A stretch of 42,190 nucleotides of DNA from CAUPWF01 sp964367905 (GCA_964367905.1 CAYIZP010000029.1:1-42190); one strand, 5' to 3'. Shown: positions 15,445 through 25,223, counted from the stretch's first letter. The notes: generated by a model from the sequence alone, not told the origin. Program-made: numbers and translations.

Positions 15445-16551
15445 ATGAAATTAATTTGTAACAAAAAGGATTTAGTAAAAGGAGTTAGTATTGTTTCGAA
15501 AGCTGTTTCTTCTAAAACTACATTATCTATATTAGAATGTATCTTACTAGATTTTTCTTCTGGAATTATTAAACTAGTAGCAAATGATATGGATCTAGGT
15601 ATTGAAACAATTGTAGAAGGGGAAATCATAGAGGGAGGTGTTATAGCAATCGAGGCTAAATTATTCTCAGAGATTGTTAGAAAGCTTCCCGATAGTGAAG
15701 TAGTGATACAAGCAGATAATGATTATAGAACTATTATTACATGTGAAAAAGCAAAATTTGAAATCAATTGTAAATCAGGAGAAGAATTTGTTTCACTTCC
15801 TAAAATTGAAAAAGACAATAGTATAACAATATCTGAGTTTATATTAAAAGATGTAATTAGACAAACCTTATTCTCTACATCAGATAATGAAAGTAATAAG
15901 ATGATGACAGGGGAGCTATTTAGTGTAGAGTCTAATATTTTAAAGGTGAGTGCATTAGATGGACACAGAATTGCTCATAGAAAGATAGAATTAAAAGAAC
16001 AATATGTAGATACAAGTGTTATAGTTCCAGGAAAAACACTTTCAGAAATTAGCAAGATTCTCTCAGGGGAAGTAGATCAGAATGTAACAATATACTTTAC
16101 TCAAAATCATATTTTATTTGAATTTGAATCGACAAAGGTAGTCTCACGACTAATAGAGGGAACATTCTTTAATATTGAAAAAATGATATTTAGAGATTAT
16201 AGCACAAAGGTAACAATGAACAAACGAGACCTGATGAGTTCCATTGAACGTTCACTGTTATTGGTAAAAGAAGGTGATAAGAAACCGATTGTATTTGATA
16301 TAAAAGAAGATAAAGTAGATATTAAGATGAGATCACAAATCGGAAATATGGATGAGGATTTAGTAGCTGAGAGAATTGGAGATGAATTGATGATTGGATT
16401 CAATCCAAAGTTTTTATTAGATGCTCTTAAGGCCATTGATGAAGAGAATATCACCATGTATTTGATTAATTCTAAATCACCATGTTTATTAAAAGATGAA
16501 AATGGTTCTTATAATTATCTGATTTTACCTATTAATTTTAGTGCGATTTAA
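15445..16551 (+). CDS. dnaN: DNA polymerase III beta sliding clamp
   Basis: Ring clamp that tethers DNA polymerase III and other proteins to DNA. The 368 residues show three clamp repeats: the start MKLICNKKDLVKGVSIVSKAV, the central KLPDSEVV block, the LDGHRIAHRKIEL segment and the C-terminal LPINFSAI ending typical of clamp tails. GAAAGGAG lies about ten bases before the ATG, directly after the predicted unwinding element. It is followed 23 bp later by the S4 gene. Confidence 0.97.
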   Translation: MKLICNKKDLVKGVSIVSKAVSSKTTLSILECILLDFSSGIIKLVANDMDLGIETIVEGEIIEGGVIAIEAKLFSEIVRKLPDSEVVIQADNDYRTIITCEKAKFEINCKSGEEFVSLPKIEKDNSITISEFILKDVIRQTLFSTSDNESNKMMTGELFSVESNILKVSALDGHRIAHRKIELKEQYVDTSVIVPGKTLSEISKILSGEVDQNVTIYFTQNHILFEFESTKVVSRLIEGTFFNIEKMIFRDYSTKVTMNKRDLMSSIERSLLLVKEGDKKPIVFDIKEDKVDIKMRSQIGNMDEDLVAERIGDELMIGFNPKFLLDALKAIDEENITMYLINSKSPCLLKDENGSYNYLILPINFSAI

Positions 16552-16574
16552 GAAGAGAAAAGAGAGGTATTGGA

Positions 16575-16793
16575 TTGTTTACGATAAAAATAAGAGGACA
16601 AGATGAATTCATTAAATTAGGACAAGCGATTAAAGCTGCAGGTATGGTTGAGAATGGTGTGATGGCAAAAATAGTTATCCAAAATGGTTTAGTGAAGATT
16701 AATGGAGAAGTAGAAGTTCAAAGAGGTAAAAAGTTATACGGAGGAGAACTGATATCTTATAATGGAGAAGAAATAAAGATAGAAAAGAGGTAG
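16575..16793 (+). CDS. yaaA: S4-domain RNA-binding protein (YaaA type)
   Basis: A 72-residue S4-domain protein found between dnaN and recF in Firmicutes; implicated in RNA binding and ribosome assembly. The segment FIKLGQAIKAAGMVENGVMAK is the S4 helix pair, and GLVKINGEVEVQRGKKLYGG forms the strand region. The start is TTG, with GAGAGG upstream; no ATG is available. Its stop is three bases before the recF start, so translation is coupled. Confidence 0.92.
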   Translation: MFTIKIRGQDEFIKLGQAIKAAGMVENGVMAKIVIQNGLVKINGEVEVQRGKKLYGGELISYNGEEIKIEKR

Positions 16794-16796
16794 ATT

Positions 16797-17891
16797 TTGA
16801 AACTTAAATCTTTGAAATTAAAAGATTATAGAAATTATAGCTATTTAGATATATCTTTTGATGAGAAAATAAATATATTTTATGGAGATAATGCACAGGG
16901 AAAAACAAATATACTTGAGTCTATTTATTTATGTGCAACTTCTAAGTCTCACAAAAGTTCAAAGGATAGGGATATGATAATCTTTGATAAAGATGAGTCT
17001 CATATTGAATTAATATTAGAAAAAAAGGGAATAGATTATTCAATAGATTTACACTTGAAGAAAAATTTTTCCAAAGGTATAGCCATTAATAAAATACCGA
17101 TAAAAAAAGCGAGCGAATTATTAGGAGTAGTAAATGTGGTTTTTTTTTCTCCAGAGGATTTGAACATTATAAAAAATGGTCCTTCTGAGAGAAGAAGATT
17201 TATGGATATGGAGCTTGCTCAGCTAGATAAGATATATCTAAATGATTTGGCAAATTATAATAAGATTGTCAATCAGAGAAACAAGTTATTAAAAGATTTC
17301 TATTCAAAAAATAATATCATGGATACCTTGGATATATGGGATATTCAGTTAATTGATTATGGCAATAAGGTGATAAAAAGAAGAGAGAAGTTTATTGAAG
17401 AAGTAAATCAAATCATTGAAGGTATTCATTATAAATTATCAGGGAAAAAAGAAAAAATAAAGTTAATTTATGAAAGAAGTAATAAAAATATTTCTCTAGA
17501 GGAGTGTGTTGATAGAAGCAGAAGTAAGGATTTGAAGATGAAAAATACTTCTGTAGGTCCTCATAGGGATGATATTGGATTTTATATTAATGATTTGGAT
17601 ATAAAAAAATATGGTTCTCAAGGTCAACAGAGAACGGCAGCCTTATCGCTGAAGATGGCAGAGATAGAAATTGTAAAAAGATTAATAAAAGATAGTCCGA
17701 TTCTTTTACTAGATGATGTATTATCCGAATTGGATCATAAGAGACAGAATTATCTTTTAGAAAGTATAAATAATGTACAGACTTTAATTACCTGTACAGG
17801 TGTAGAAGAGTTTATAAAAAATAGAATTGAAGTAAATAAAGTCTTTTATGTAGAAAATGGAATTGTAAGTAAAGATAAAAACCATTATTAG
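16797..17891 (+). CDS. recF: DNA replication and repair protein RecF
   Basis: SMC-like ATPase that helps load RecA at gaps. The 364 residues carry Walker A GDNAQGKTN near 34-42, the signature-like YGSQGQQRTAALSLKMAE, and Walker B ILLLDDVLSELD. It starts with TTG three bases after the S4 stop, using the AGAGG inside the S4 gene end. Ten bases separate it from gyrB. Confidence 0.96.
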   Translation: MKLKSLKLKDYRNYSYLDISFDEKINIFYGDNAQGKTNILESIYLCATSKSHKSSKDRDMIIFDKDESHIELILEKKGIDYSIDLHLKKNFSKGIAINKIPIKKASELLGVVNVVFFSPEDLNIIKNGPSERRRFMDMELAQLDKIYLNDLANYNKIVNQRNKLLKDFYSKNNIMDTLDIWDIQLIDYGNKVIKRREKFIEEVNQIIEGIHYKLSGKKEKIKLIYERSNKNISLEECVDRSRSKDLKMKNTSVGPHRDDIGFYINDLDIKKYGSQGQQRTAALSLKMAEIEIVKRLIKDSPILLLDDVLSELDHKRQNYLLESINNVQTLITCTGVEEFIKNRIEVNKVFYVENGIVSKDKNHY

Positions 17892-17901
17892 GAGGAATAA
17901 A

Positions 17902-19842
17902 ATGAACACAGAATTAGGAACAGAGTTAAACGTAGAATATGGTGCGGATCAGATTCAGATATTAGAAGGTCTTGAAGCAGTAAGGAAGAGACCAGGTATG
18001 TACATAGGGAGTACTTCTCTAAGAGGATTGCATCATCTCGTATATGAGATTGTTGATAATTCTGTGGATGAAGCCCTAGCAGGACATTGTGATACAATTG
18101 ATATTTCTATCAATAAAGACAATTCTATTACAGTTGTAGATAATGGAAGAGGTATCCCCGTCGGAATCAATCAGAAAGCTGGTTTACCGGCGGTAGAGGT
18201 TGTATTTACTGTTCTTCATGCAGGAGGAAAATTCGGCGGTGGAGGATACAAAGTATCTGGAGGATTACACGGAGTAGGTGCTTCGGTTGTGAATGCTTTA
18301 TCGGAATGGTTGGAAGTAGAGATTCGAAAAGAAGGAATAGTATATAAGCAGAGATATGAAAGAGGAGCAGTAATGTATCCTCTAAAAGAAGTGGGAACTT
18401 GTGATGTAAGTGAATCAGGTACACAGGTTACATTCTTACCAGATAAAGAGATATTTGAAGAGACAGTGTTTGAATATAATACATTGAAACAAAGATTTCG
18501 TGAAATGGCCTTTTTAACAAGAGGTTTAAGAATTATATTAAGAGATAAGAGAGAAGAGAAGGAGGTAATTAAAGAATTCCACTATGAAGGTGGGATTAAT
18601 GAATTTGTTACATATTTAAATAGGAGTAGGAGTGAGTTATACCCACAAGTGATTTATTGTGAAGGAACGGTAAATGATGTTTATGTGGAAGTAGCAATGC
18701 AACACAACGATTCTTACAGTGATAACTCTTATGGGTTTGTTAATAATATTACAACTCCAGAAGGAGGAACTCATATAGTAGGTTTTAGAAATGCTTTGAC
18801 CAAGACATTTAATGATTATGCGAGAAAAAATAAATTACTAAAAGAAAACGAACCCAATCTATCAGGAGATGATATTAGAGAAGGTTTAACAGCAATTATA
18901 AGTGTAAAACTAGAAGAACCTCAATTTGAGGGTCAGACAAAACAAAAATTAGGTAATAGTGAGGCACGTGGTGCAGTTGATAGTGTAGTTAGTAAGCAAC
19001 TACAGATATTTTTAGAGCAAAACCCGAGTGTTGCTCGTATGACAGTAGAGAAATCTGTTATGGCTCAAAGAGCGAGAGAAGCAGCGAGAAAAGCTAGAGA
19101 TTTAACAAGAAGAAAGGGAGCTTTAGATAGATTATCTCTTCCAGGAAAATTAGCAGACTGTTCAGATAAAGACCCAAAAAATTGCGAAATATATATCGTA
19201 GAAGGTGACTCAGCTGGTGGTTCTGCAAAATCAGCGAGAAATAGAGAAACACAGGCGATTCTACCACTTAGAGGTAAGATTCTAAATGTAGAAAAAGCAA
19301 GATTAGATAAGATTTATGCGAATGCAGAGATTAAAGCAATGATTACTGCATTTGGTACAGGGATTCAAGAAGATTTTAATATCGAGAAATTAAGATATCA
19401 CAAGATTATTATTATGACAGATGCCGATGTAGATGGTTCTCATATCAGTACTTTATTGTTAACATTTTTATATCGTTTTATGCCAGAATTAATCAAGGGT
19501 GGATATATATATTTAGCTCAACCTCCTCTCTATAAAGTGGAGAAAAATAAAAAAGCTTGGTATGCATATAGTGACAGTGAATTAGATAAAATACTTTCAG
19601 ATATTGGAAGAGATGGAAATAATAAGATTCAACGTTACAAAGGTCTAGGAGAGATGGATGCGGATCAGTTATGGGATACGACCATGGATCCAGAGAATCG
19701 AATTTTATTGAGAGTGACTATGAATGAAGATGCATCTTCAGAGATTGATTTAACATTCACAACTCTTATGGGAGATAAGGTAGAACCACGTAGAGAGTTT
19801 ATCGAAGAAAATGCAAAATATGTTAAGAATCTTGATGTATAG
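17902..19842 (+). CDS. gyrB: DNA gyrase subunit B
   Basis: ATPase subunit of the type II topoisomerase that introduces negative supercoils. Its 646 residues include the GHKL ATP site (EIVDNSVDEALAG, DNGRGIPVG, GLHGVGASVVNALS). The Toprim domain has EGDSAGGSAK, the acidic DADVDG metal site, and the C-terminal QRYKGLGEM. AGGAGG precedes the ATG. It forms a pair with gyrA, 33 bp downstream. The tail ends about where GyrB of Firmicutes usually ends. Confidence 0.98.
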   Translation: MNTELGTELNVEYGADQIQILEGLEAVRKRPGMYIGSTSLRGLHHLVYEIVDNSVDEALAGHCDTIDISINKDNSITVVDNGRGIPVGINQKAGLPAVEVVFTVLHAGGKFGGGGYKVSGGLHGVGASVVNALSEWLEVEIRKEGIVYKQRYERGAVMYPLKEVGTCDVSESGTQVTFLPDKEIFEETVFEYNTLKQRFREMAFLTRGLRIILRDKREEKEVIKEFHYEGGINEFVTYLNRSRSELYPQVIYCEGTVNDVYVEVAMQHNDSYSDNSYGFVNNITTPEGGTHIVGFRNALTKTFNDYARKNKLLKENEPNLSGDDIREGLTAIISVKLEEPQFEGQTKQKLGNSEARGAVDSVVSKQLQIFLEQNPSVARMTVEKSVMAQRAREAARKARDLTRRKGALDRLSLPGKLADCSDKDPKNCEIYIVEGDSAGGSAKSARNRETQAILPLRGKILNVEKARLDKIYANAEIKAMITAFGTGIQEDFNIEKLRYHKIIIMTDADVDGSHISTLLLTFLYRFMPELIKGGYIYLAQPPLYKVEKNKKAWYAYSDSELDKILSDIGRDGNNKIQRYKGLGEMDADQLWDTTMDPENRILLRVTMNEDASSEIDLTFTTLMGDKVEPRREFIEENAKYVKNLDV

Positions 19843-19875
19843 AAGAAATCATCTTGAATTGTAGGAGGAAAAAAA

Positions 19876-22398
19876 GTGGAAAACAATATATTTGATAAGG
19901 TGCATGATGTAGACCTGAAGAAGACGATGGAGAACTCTTATATCGATTATGCAATGAGTGTTATTGCATCTAGAGCATTACCAGATGTAAGGGATGGGCT
20001 AAAGCCTGTTCAACGAAGAATATTATATTCAATGATAGAGTTAAATAATGGTCCTGATAAGCCTCATCGTAAGTGTGCACGTATTGTCGGAGATACTATG
20101 GGTAAGTATCACCCTCACGGTGATAGTTCTATCTATGGTGCAATGGTTAACATGGCACAAGAATGGTCTACCAGATATCCATTGGTAGATGGACACGGAA
20201 ATTTTGGTTCTGTGGATGGAGATGGAGCTGCTGCGATGCGTTATACAGAGGCACGTTTGAGCAAGATTTCTATGGAATTAACCGCAGATATAAACAAAGA
20301 TACTGTAGATTTTGCACCAAACTTTGATGAGACAGAGAAAGAGCCTACTGTTTTACCAGCTAGATATCCGAACCTTTTGGTGAATGGTACTTCTGGAATT
20401 GCAGTTGGTATGGCTACTAATATCCCACCTCATAACTTAAGAGAGGTAATCAATGCAGTAGTAAAGATTATTGATGATGAAATAAAAAGAGAGAGTGACA
20501 ATACAATTCCTGTAACTTCAATTGAAGATATTCTACAGATTGTAAAGGGACCAGACTTCCCTACTGGAGCAACAATTCTCGGAACAAGAGCAATTGAAGA
20601 GGCATATAGGACAGGTAGAGGCAAGATTCGTGTTCGTGCTGTGACTGATATTGAACCAATGGCAAATGGAAAGAATCGTATCATTGTTACAGAACTTCCA
20701 TATATGGTGAATAAAGCACGTCTTATAGAGAAGATTGCTGAATTAGTAAATGATAAAAAGATTGATGGTATCACAGATCTAAGTGATCAATCCAATCGAG
20801 AGGGTATGAGAATTTGTATTGAACTTCGAAGAGATGCCAATGCAAATGTAATCTTAAACCAATTATATAAGCATACACAGATGCAAGATACCTTTGGAGT
20901 AATCATGTTAGCGCTTGTGAATAACGAACCAAAGGTTATGAACTTGCTAGATATGTTGAACCATTACTTATTGCATCAAGAAGAGGTAATTACAAGAAGA
21001 ACAAAGTATGAGTTGAATAAGGCAGAAGAGAGAGCCCATATCTTACAAGGGTTATTAATTGCCTTAGACAATATAGACGAAGTGATTAAAATTATCAGAG
21101 GTTCTAAAAATGTTGCAATTGCAAAAGAAGAATTAATCAAGAGATTTGAATTATCAGAGGTTCAAGCTCAAGCGATTGTAGATATGAGACTTCGTGCTCT
21201 TACAGGGTTAGAGAGAGAAAAACTTGAAAAAGAGTATGATGAATTGATGAAGAAGATTGCAGAATTGAAAGCAATCCTAGCAGATAGAAGTCTACTATTA
21301 GAATTAATCAAAGAAGAAATCATGGTAATCTATGAGAAATTCGGAGATGAAAGAAGAACAAGCATTGGATTCGATGAGTTCGATATAAGTATGGAAGATT
21401 TGATTCCAAGAGAAAATGTAGTTATTGCAATGACAAAGCTTGGATATGTGAAGAGAATGACAACAGACACATTCAAGAGCCAAAACCGCGGAGGACGTGG
21501 AATCAAAGGAATGCAAACCATAGATGATGATTATATCGAAGAATTATTGATGACAACTACACATCATTTCATCATGATGTTTACAAACAAGGGTAGGGTA
21601 TATCGTATGAAAGCATATGAGATTCCAGAAGCAGGAAGAACTGCCCGTGGTACCGCAATTGTGAACTTGTTACAATTACAACCAGAAGAATATGTGTCAG
21701 CAGTCATTCCAATCAGCGAATATAAAGATGGTGAATATCTATTCATGGCAACGAAAAAGGGTCTTGTTAAGAAGACACCAATCAAAGATTATGAGAATGT
21801 TAGAAAGACAGGACTTGCAGCAATTACTCTAAGAGAAGAAGATGAGTTAATAGAGGTGAAATTTACTGATAACACCAAAGATATTATATTAGCAACAAAA
21901 TATGGACAATGTATCAGATTCCACGAGCAAGATGTACGTTCGACAGGAAGAACATCTATGGGTGTTCGAGGAATGAATCTAAGTGATAGAGATGTAGTTA
22001 TAGCAATGCAGATGGATACACAAGGAACAGCTTTATTATTTGTATCAGAAAAAGGTATGGGTAAACGTACTCTTATGGAAGATTTTTCATCACAAAACCG
22101 TGGTGGTAAAGGTGTGAAGTGCTATAAAATAACAGAAAAAACAGGTAATCTAGTAGGAATGAAAGCAGTAAATGATGACAATGAAATCATGGTAATTACA
22201 ACAGAAGGAATTATCATTAGAATGGCATGTGATAGCATTTCTACATTTGGAAGAGTAACATCTGGAGTAAAAGTAATCAATGTTGCGGAAGAGACTTATG
22301 TGGCATCATTTGCTAAAGTAAGAGAAAAAGTATTATATGATGATGCGAACGAGGAAGTTGTCGAAGTTGAAGAAGAACAAGAGAAAGAGATAAACTAA
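19876..22398 (+). CDS. gyrA: DNA gyrase subunit A
   Basis: DNA-cleaving and rejoining gyrase subunit, 840 residues. The catalytic tyrosine is Y123 in AAAMRYTEARL. The quinolone-determining stretch reads HPHGDSSIYGAM with Ser84 and Gly88; the latter position is Asp in E. coli (Asp87). The C-terminal pinwheel domain has GyrA-box-like QNRGGRG and a second QNRGGKG. The tail is acidic (EEVVEVEEEQEKEIN). It starts with GTG after AGGAGG. A GGGGAC-type hairpin follows the stop codon. Confidence 0.98.
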   Translation: MENNIFDKVHDVDLKKTMENSYIDYAMSVIASRALPDVRDGLKPVQRRILYSMIELNNGPDKPHRKCARIVGDTMGKYHPHGDSSIYGAMVNMAQEWSTRYPLVDGHGNFGSVDGDGAAAMRYTEARLSKISMELTADINKDTVDFAPNFDETEKEPTVLPARYPNLLVNGTSGIAVGMATNIPPHNLREVINAVVKIIDDEIKRESDNTIPVTSIEDILQIVKGPDFPTGATILGTRAIEEAYRTGRGKIRVRAVTDIEPMANGKNRIIVTELPYMVNKARLIEKIAELVNDKKIDGITDLSDQSNREGMRICIELRRDANANVILNQLYKHTQMQDTFGVIMLALVNNEPKVMNLLDMLNHYLLHQEEVITRRTKYELNKAEERAHILQGLLIALDNIDEVIKIIRGSKNVAIAKEELIKRFELSEVQAQAIVDMRLRALTGLEREKLEKEYDELMKKIAELKAILADRSLLLELIKEEIMVIYEKFGDERRTSIGFDEFDISMEDLIPRENVVIAMTKLGYVKRMTTDTFKSQNRGGRGIKGMQTIDDDYIEELLMTTTHHFIMMFTNKGRVYRMKAYEIPEAGRTARGTAIVNLLQLQPEEYVSAVIPISEYKDGEYLFMATKKGLVKKTPIKDYENVRKTGLAAITLREEDELIEVKFTDNTKDIILATKYGQCIRFHEQDVRSTGRTSMGVRGMNLSDRDVVIAMQMDTQGTALLFVSEKGMGKRTLMEDFSSQNRGGKGVKCYKITEKTGNLVGMKAVNDDNEIMVITTEGIIIRMACDSISTFGRVTSGVKVINVAEETYVASFAKVREKVLYDDANEEVVEVEEEQEKEIN

Positions 22399-22409
22399 AT
22401 CGTTCAAAA

Positions 22410-22455
22410 GGGACGGGGGAAGGATGAATATTATGATTCATATCTCCCCCGTCCC
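22410..22455. repeat. GGGAC-type hairpin repeat, copy A, 3' of gyrA
   Basis: Eleven-base perfect arms (22410-22420 and 22445-22455), starting GGGACGGGGGA, enclose an inner stem formed by GATGAAT and ATTCAT. The inner flanks AGGATGA and TCATATCTCC are also present in copy B at 25243-25304. No T-run follows, so termination is uncertain; it may be a dispersed palindromic repeat. Confidence 0.75.
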
Positions 22456-22479
22456 TAATACAGTTGGAAAGGAACAGAA

Positions 22480-23190
22480 ATGAAAAGAATAGCTATGATG
22501 GTACTAAGAAATTTATTCGTCGTACCATTTCTCTGGATTAAATTATGTTATTATATGAATCACAGAGATAATTATACAGATGAGCAGCATAATAAATTGT
22601 TCAAAAAAATTGTATATTATGCAAACAAAGGTGGAAATGTAAGGATAAAGGCATCTGGTATAGAAAATATACCAAAGGAATCAGGATTCCTAATGACACC
22701 AAACCATCAAGGTATGTATGATATTTTAGCAATTACTGATGTATGTCCTCAACCCTTCGCTTTTGTAGCAAAAAAGGAGGTACAGAATGTACCTCTTCTT
22801 AAGCAAGTATTCATATGTTCTAAATCATTTATGATAGATAGAGACAATGTGAGACAATCCATGCAAGTCATCATTGATGTATGCAATGAATTAAAGAATG
22901 GAAGGAACTATTGTATATTCCCGGAGGGAACAAGATCCAGGAATGGAAATGAAATAGGGGAATTTAAGGGAGGAAGCTTCAAAGCTGCTACCAAAGCAAA
23001 GGCTCCAATTCTGCCAATTGCACTTATCGACGCTTACAAGCCTTTTGATTCACATACTATAAGTACAGTAGAAGTTCAAGTACACTTTCTAGAGCCTTTG
23101 ATGTACGAGGATTACAAAGACATGAAGACGAGTGAGATAGCAGAGGAAGTTAGCAGAAGAATAAGAGTAGCAATAAAAGATAATGAGTAA
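22480..23190 (+). CDS. plsC: 1-acyl-sn-glycerol-3-phosphate acyltransferase
   Basis: Transfers a second acyl chain to lysophosphatidic acid in membrane phospholipid synthesis. The 236 residues hold the HX4D motif (NHQGMYD, about residues 76-82), the FPEGTRSRNG block (about 148-157) that binds the phosphate, and a hydrophobic N-terminal segment. AAAGGAAC lies ahead of the ATG. It stands alone after gyrA, separated by hairpin copy A. Confidence 0.92.
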   Translation: MKRIAMMVLRNLFVVPFLWIKLCYYMNHRDNYTDEQHNKLFKKIVYYANKGGNVRIKASGIENIPKESGFLMTPNHQGMYDILAITDVCPQPFAFVAKKEVQNVPLLKQVFICSKSFMIDRDNVRQSMQVIIDVCNELKNGRNYCIFPEGTRSRNGNEIGEFKGGSFKAATKAKAPILPIALIDAYKPFDSHTISTVEVQVHFLEPLMYEDYKDMKTSEIAEEVSRRIRVAIKDNE

Positions 23191-23218
23191 ATAACCTCTT
23201 CGGCAAATTGTACATTAG

Positions 23219-23247
23219 TTGAAAAATTATTTGTTCAAGCTGATACT
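23219..23247 (+). promoter_or_regulatory. possible promoter of the MsmX/UgpC-type ATPase gene
   Basis: TTGAAA (23219-23224), 17 bp, GATACT (23242-23247), about 70 bp before the coding start. The -35 is fair and the -10 matches four of six positions. Confidence 0.4.
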
Positions 23248-23316
23248 AGTACAATTGATAAACTTTTAATATAATAATGTTATTAAATTAAGAAACATTA
23301 TTAGGAGGAAAAAATA

Positions 23317-24429
23317 ATGGCAAGTTTATCTTTGAAAAATATTCAAAAAGTATATCCAAATGGATTTGAAGCGGTAAAAGACTTCAACTTAGAAATTGAG
23401 GACAAAGAGTTTGTAATCTTCGTAGGACCTTCAGGATGTGGTAAATCTACTACACTTCGTATGGTTGCTGGACTTGAGGATATCTCAGGTGGAGAATTAC
23501 TTATCGATGGTAAAGTAGTAAATGATGTAGAGCCTAAAGACAGAGATATTGCGATGGTATTCCAGAACTACGCTCTATACCCACATATGACAGTATATGA
23601 TAACATGGCATTTGGTTTGAAACTAAGAAAAGTACCAAAAGATCAAATAGATAAAATGGTAAAAGAAGCAGCTAAAATTCTTGACCTTGAGCCACTTTTA
23701 GATCGTAAGCCAAAGGCTTTATCTGGTGGACAGAGACAACGTGTTGCTATGGGACGTGCTATCGTTCGTAATCCTAAGGTTTTCCTTATGGATGAGCCTC
23801 TTTCTAACTTAGATGCTAAGCTTAGAGGACAAATGCGTATTGAGATTTCTAAATTACACCAAAGATTAGGATCTACAATTATCTATGTAACACATGACCA
23901 AACAGAGGCTATGACACTTGGAACAAGAATCGTAGTTATGAACGGTGGTATTGTTCAACAAGTAGATACACCACAGGTTCTATATGATACCCCTTGTAAC
24001 TTATTCGTTGCAGGATTTATCGGATCTCCTCAAATGAACTTCATGGATGCAGTTTGTAATGTAAAAGGAGACAAGGTTTCTCTAACAGTTGGAGGAAGTG
24101 ACATCGAGTTACCACCAGCAAAAGCTAAGAAACTTATTGATGGCGGATATGCAGGAAAAACAGTAGTACTTGGAATTCGTCCAGAAGATGTAAACGATTC
24201 ACAAATGTTCATCGAGGCTTCTCCAAATACAGTAATCGAAGCTACAATCCGTGTATATGAGATGCTTGGAGCAGAAGTTTACTTATACTTCGATTATGCT
24301 GGAGCTAACATGACAGCTAGAGTTGATCCTAGAACAACAGCTAGAACAGGCGATACAGTTAAATTTGCATTGGATGCTGAAAAGATTCATGTATTCGATA
24401 AAGAAACAGAATTAACAATCACAAACTAG
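23317..24429 (+). CDS. MsmX/UgpC-type sugar ABC transporter ATPase, orphan
   Basis: ATP-hydrolysing subunit for carbohydrate importers of the MalK family. The 370 residues carry Walker A GPSGCGKST at 37-45, Q-loop VFQNYALYPH, signature LSGGQRQR at 135-142, and Walker B VFLMDEP at 155-161. A C-terminal regulatory OB-type domain (about 240-365) follows. No permease or binding protein lies beside it. In Gram-positives such orphan ATPases (MsmX) energise several sugar importers encoded elsewhere, so a shared role is likely. AGGAGG precedes the ATG and a good terminator follows, so it is a single-gene unit. Codons here look strongly biased (frequent GGA, CTT, GCT), fitting high expression. Confidence 0.93.
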   Translation: MASLSLKNIQKVYPNGFEAVKDFNLEIEDKEFVIFVGPSGCGKSTTLRMVAGLEDISGGELLIDGKVVNDVEPKDRDIAMVFQNYALYPHMTVYDNMAFGLKLRKVPKDQIDKMVKEAAKILDLEPLLDRKPKALSGGQRQRVAMGRAIVRNPKVFLMDEPLSNLDAKLRGQMRIEISKLHQRLGSTIIYVTHDQTEAMTLGTRIVVMNGGIVQQVDTPQVLYDTPCNLFVAGFIGSPQMNFMDAVCNVKGDKVSLTVGGSDIELPPAKAKKLIDGGYAGKTVVLGIRPEDVNDSQMFIEASPNTVIEATIRVYEMLGAEVYLYFDYAGANMTARVDPRTTARTGDTVKFALDAEKIHVFDKETELTITN

Positions 24430-24449
24430 TCTGCGAGAGCAGTCATTGG

Positions 24450-24482
24450 AAGAGTTGACCATAAGGTTGGCTCTTCTTTTTT
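24450..24482 (+). terminator. Rho-independent terminator after the orphan ATPase gene
   Basis: Arms AAGAGTTGACC (24450-24460) and GGTTGGCTCTT (24465-24475) pair over 11 bases including three G-T wobbles, with an ATAA loop, followed by CTTTTTTG. Confidence 0.85.
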
Positions 24483-24947
24483 GATGTATTCGAATTAGTT
24501 TGTGTTCCTCATAGAGACACAAAAATTAAAGATGAAGTAAAATTAAACTAAATTGTATATAAAATTAAAAAAATAATTAGATAACAAAAACTAAAAAAAA
24601 CGAAAATCTTGTCAAATAATAATTTTGATGTTTTATAAGAATAGCAAAATGCACAAACTTGTAATAATTTGTAGAATATAAAATTTTGAGTAAATAATAG
24701 TTATCCACATAAAAATGGCAGAAAAATAACAGAAAATCGACTTTTACACAAAGTTATCCATATTATCCACACTCATTTGTCCATATCTTGTGGATTACTT
24801 TGGATTTAAAAAGAACGAATGTTTTGTAGAGAAATGATAAAGCGAAAAAAAAGTCGAATAAATATATGCTATTTATTGACATATTATTAATCAAACAAAA
24901 TATTTAATTGTATATACAATTATGTCTTTTCATAAATAAAAATACTA
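24483..24947. other. 465-bp AT-rich gene-free segment with a second DnaA-box cluster
   Basis: No open reading frame or RNA gene is apparent. Two perfect DnaA boxes TTATCCACA lie at 24701-24709 and 24763-24771 (plus), with TTATCCATA at 24754-24762 directly abutting the second, and TAATCCACA at 24789-24797 (minus). The flanks are nearly pure A/T. There is no GC patch or triplet run like that of oriC. Possible roles are DnaA titration, a second origin sub-region, or DnaA-controlled transcription of the next gene. Confidence 0.75.
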
Positions 24948-24976
24948 TTGATAAGCATAATAAATAGTATTATAAT
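24948..24976 (+). promoter_or_regulatory. promoter of the DUF1858 gene
   Basis: TTGATA (24948-24953), exactly 17 bp, and perfect TATAAT (24971-24976). It places the transcript start at about 24983, which rules out an earlier in-frame ATG at 24948 as the coding start. Confidence 0.8.
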
Positions 24977-25020
24977 GAATTTTGTAAACTTAAGAGAGTA
25001 TCATATGGAGGAAAAAGAAA

Positions 25021-25223
25021 TGGAAAATAAAATTACAGCAGATATGACAATTGGAACCTTATTGATGGAATATCCAAAGGCAGCACCTGCATTGATGGAA
25101 ATCGGAATGCACTGTCTCGGATGCCCTTCAGCACAGGGAGAAACACTTGGAGAAGCAGCAATGGTTCATGGAATAGATGTAGAATTGTTATTAGTTAAGA
25201 TGAATGCAATGGCAGAAGCATAA
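25021..25223 (+). CDS. DUF1858 redox-disulfide protein
   Basis: A 67-residue soluble protein resembling the DUF1858 family (hybrid-cluster-protein-associated redox disulfide domain). It has the pattern TIGTLLMEYPKAAPALMEIGM followed by HCLGCPSAQGETLGEAA; the cysteines are C32 and C35. The start is taken at the ATG 25021 because GGAGG lies about ten bases before it and a promoter occupies 24948-24976. The physiological partner is unknown; no hybrid cluster protein gene is adjacent. It converges with mecA across hairpin copy B. Confidence 0.85.

Noticed and set aside
15345..15629. 94-codon minus-strand open frame covering the origin and dnaN start
   Set aside because: It overlaps DnaA boxes and trios and the dnaN coding region in antisense; no ribosome site.
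24948..25020. Longer 91-codon version of the DUF1858 protein
   Set aside because: The extra codons overlap the -35/-10 promoter and lack homology; GGAGG supports the ATG at 25021.
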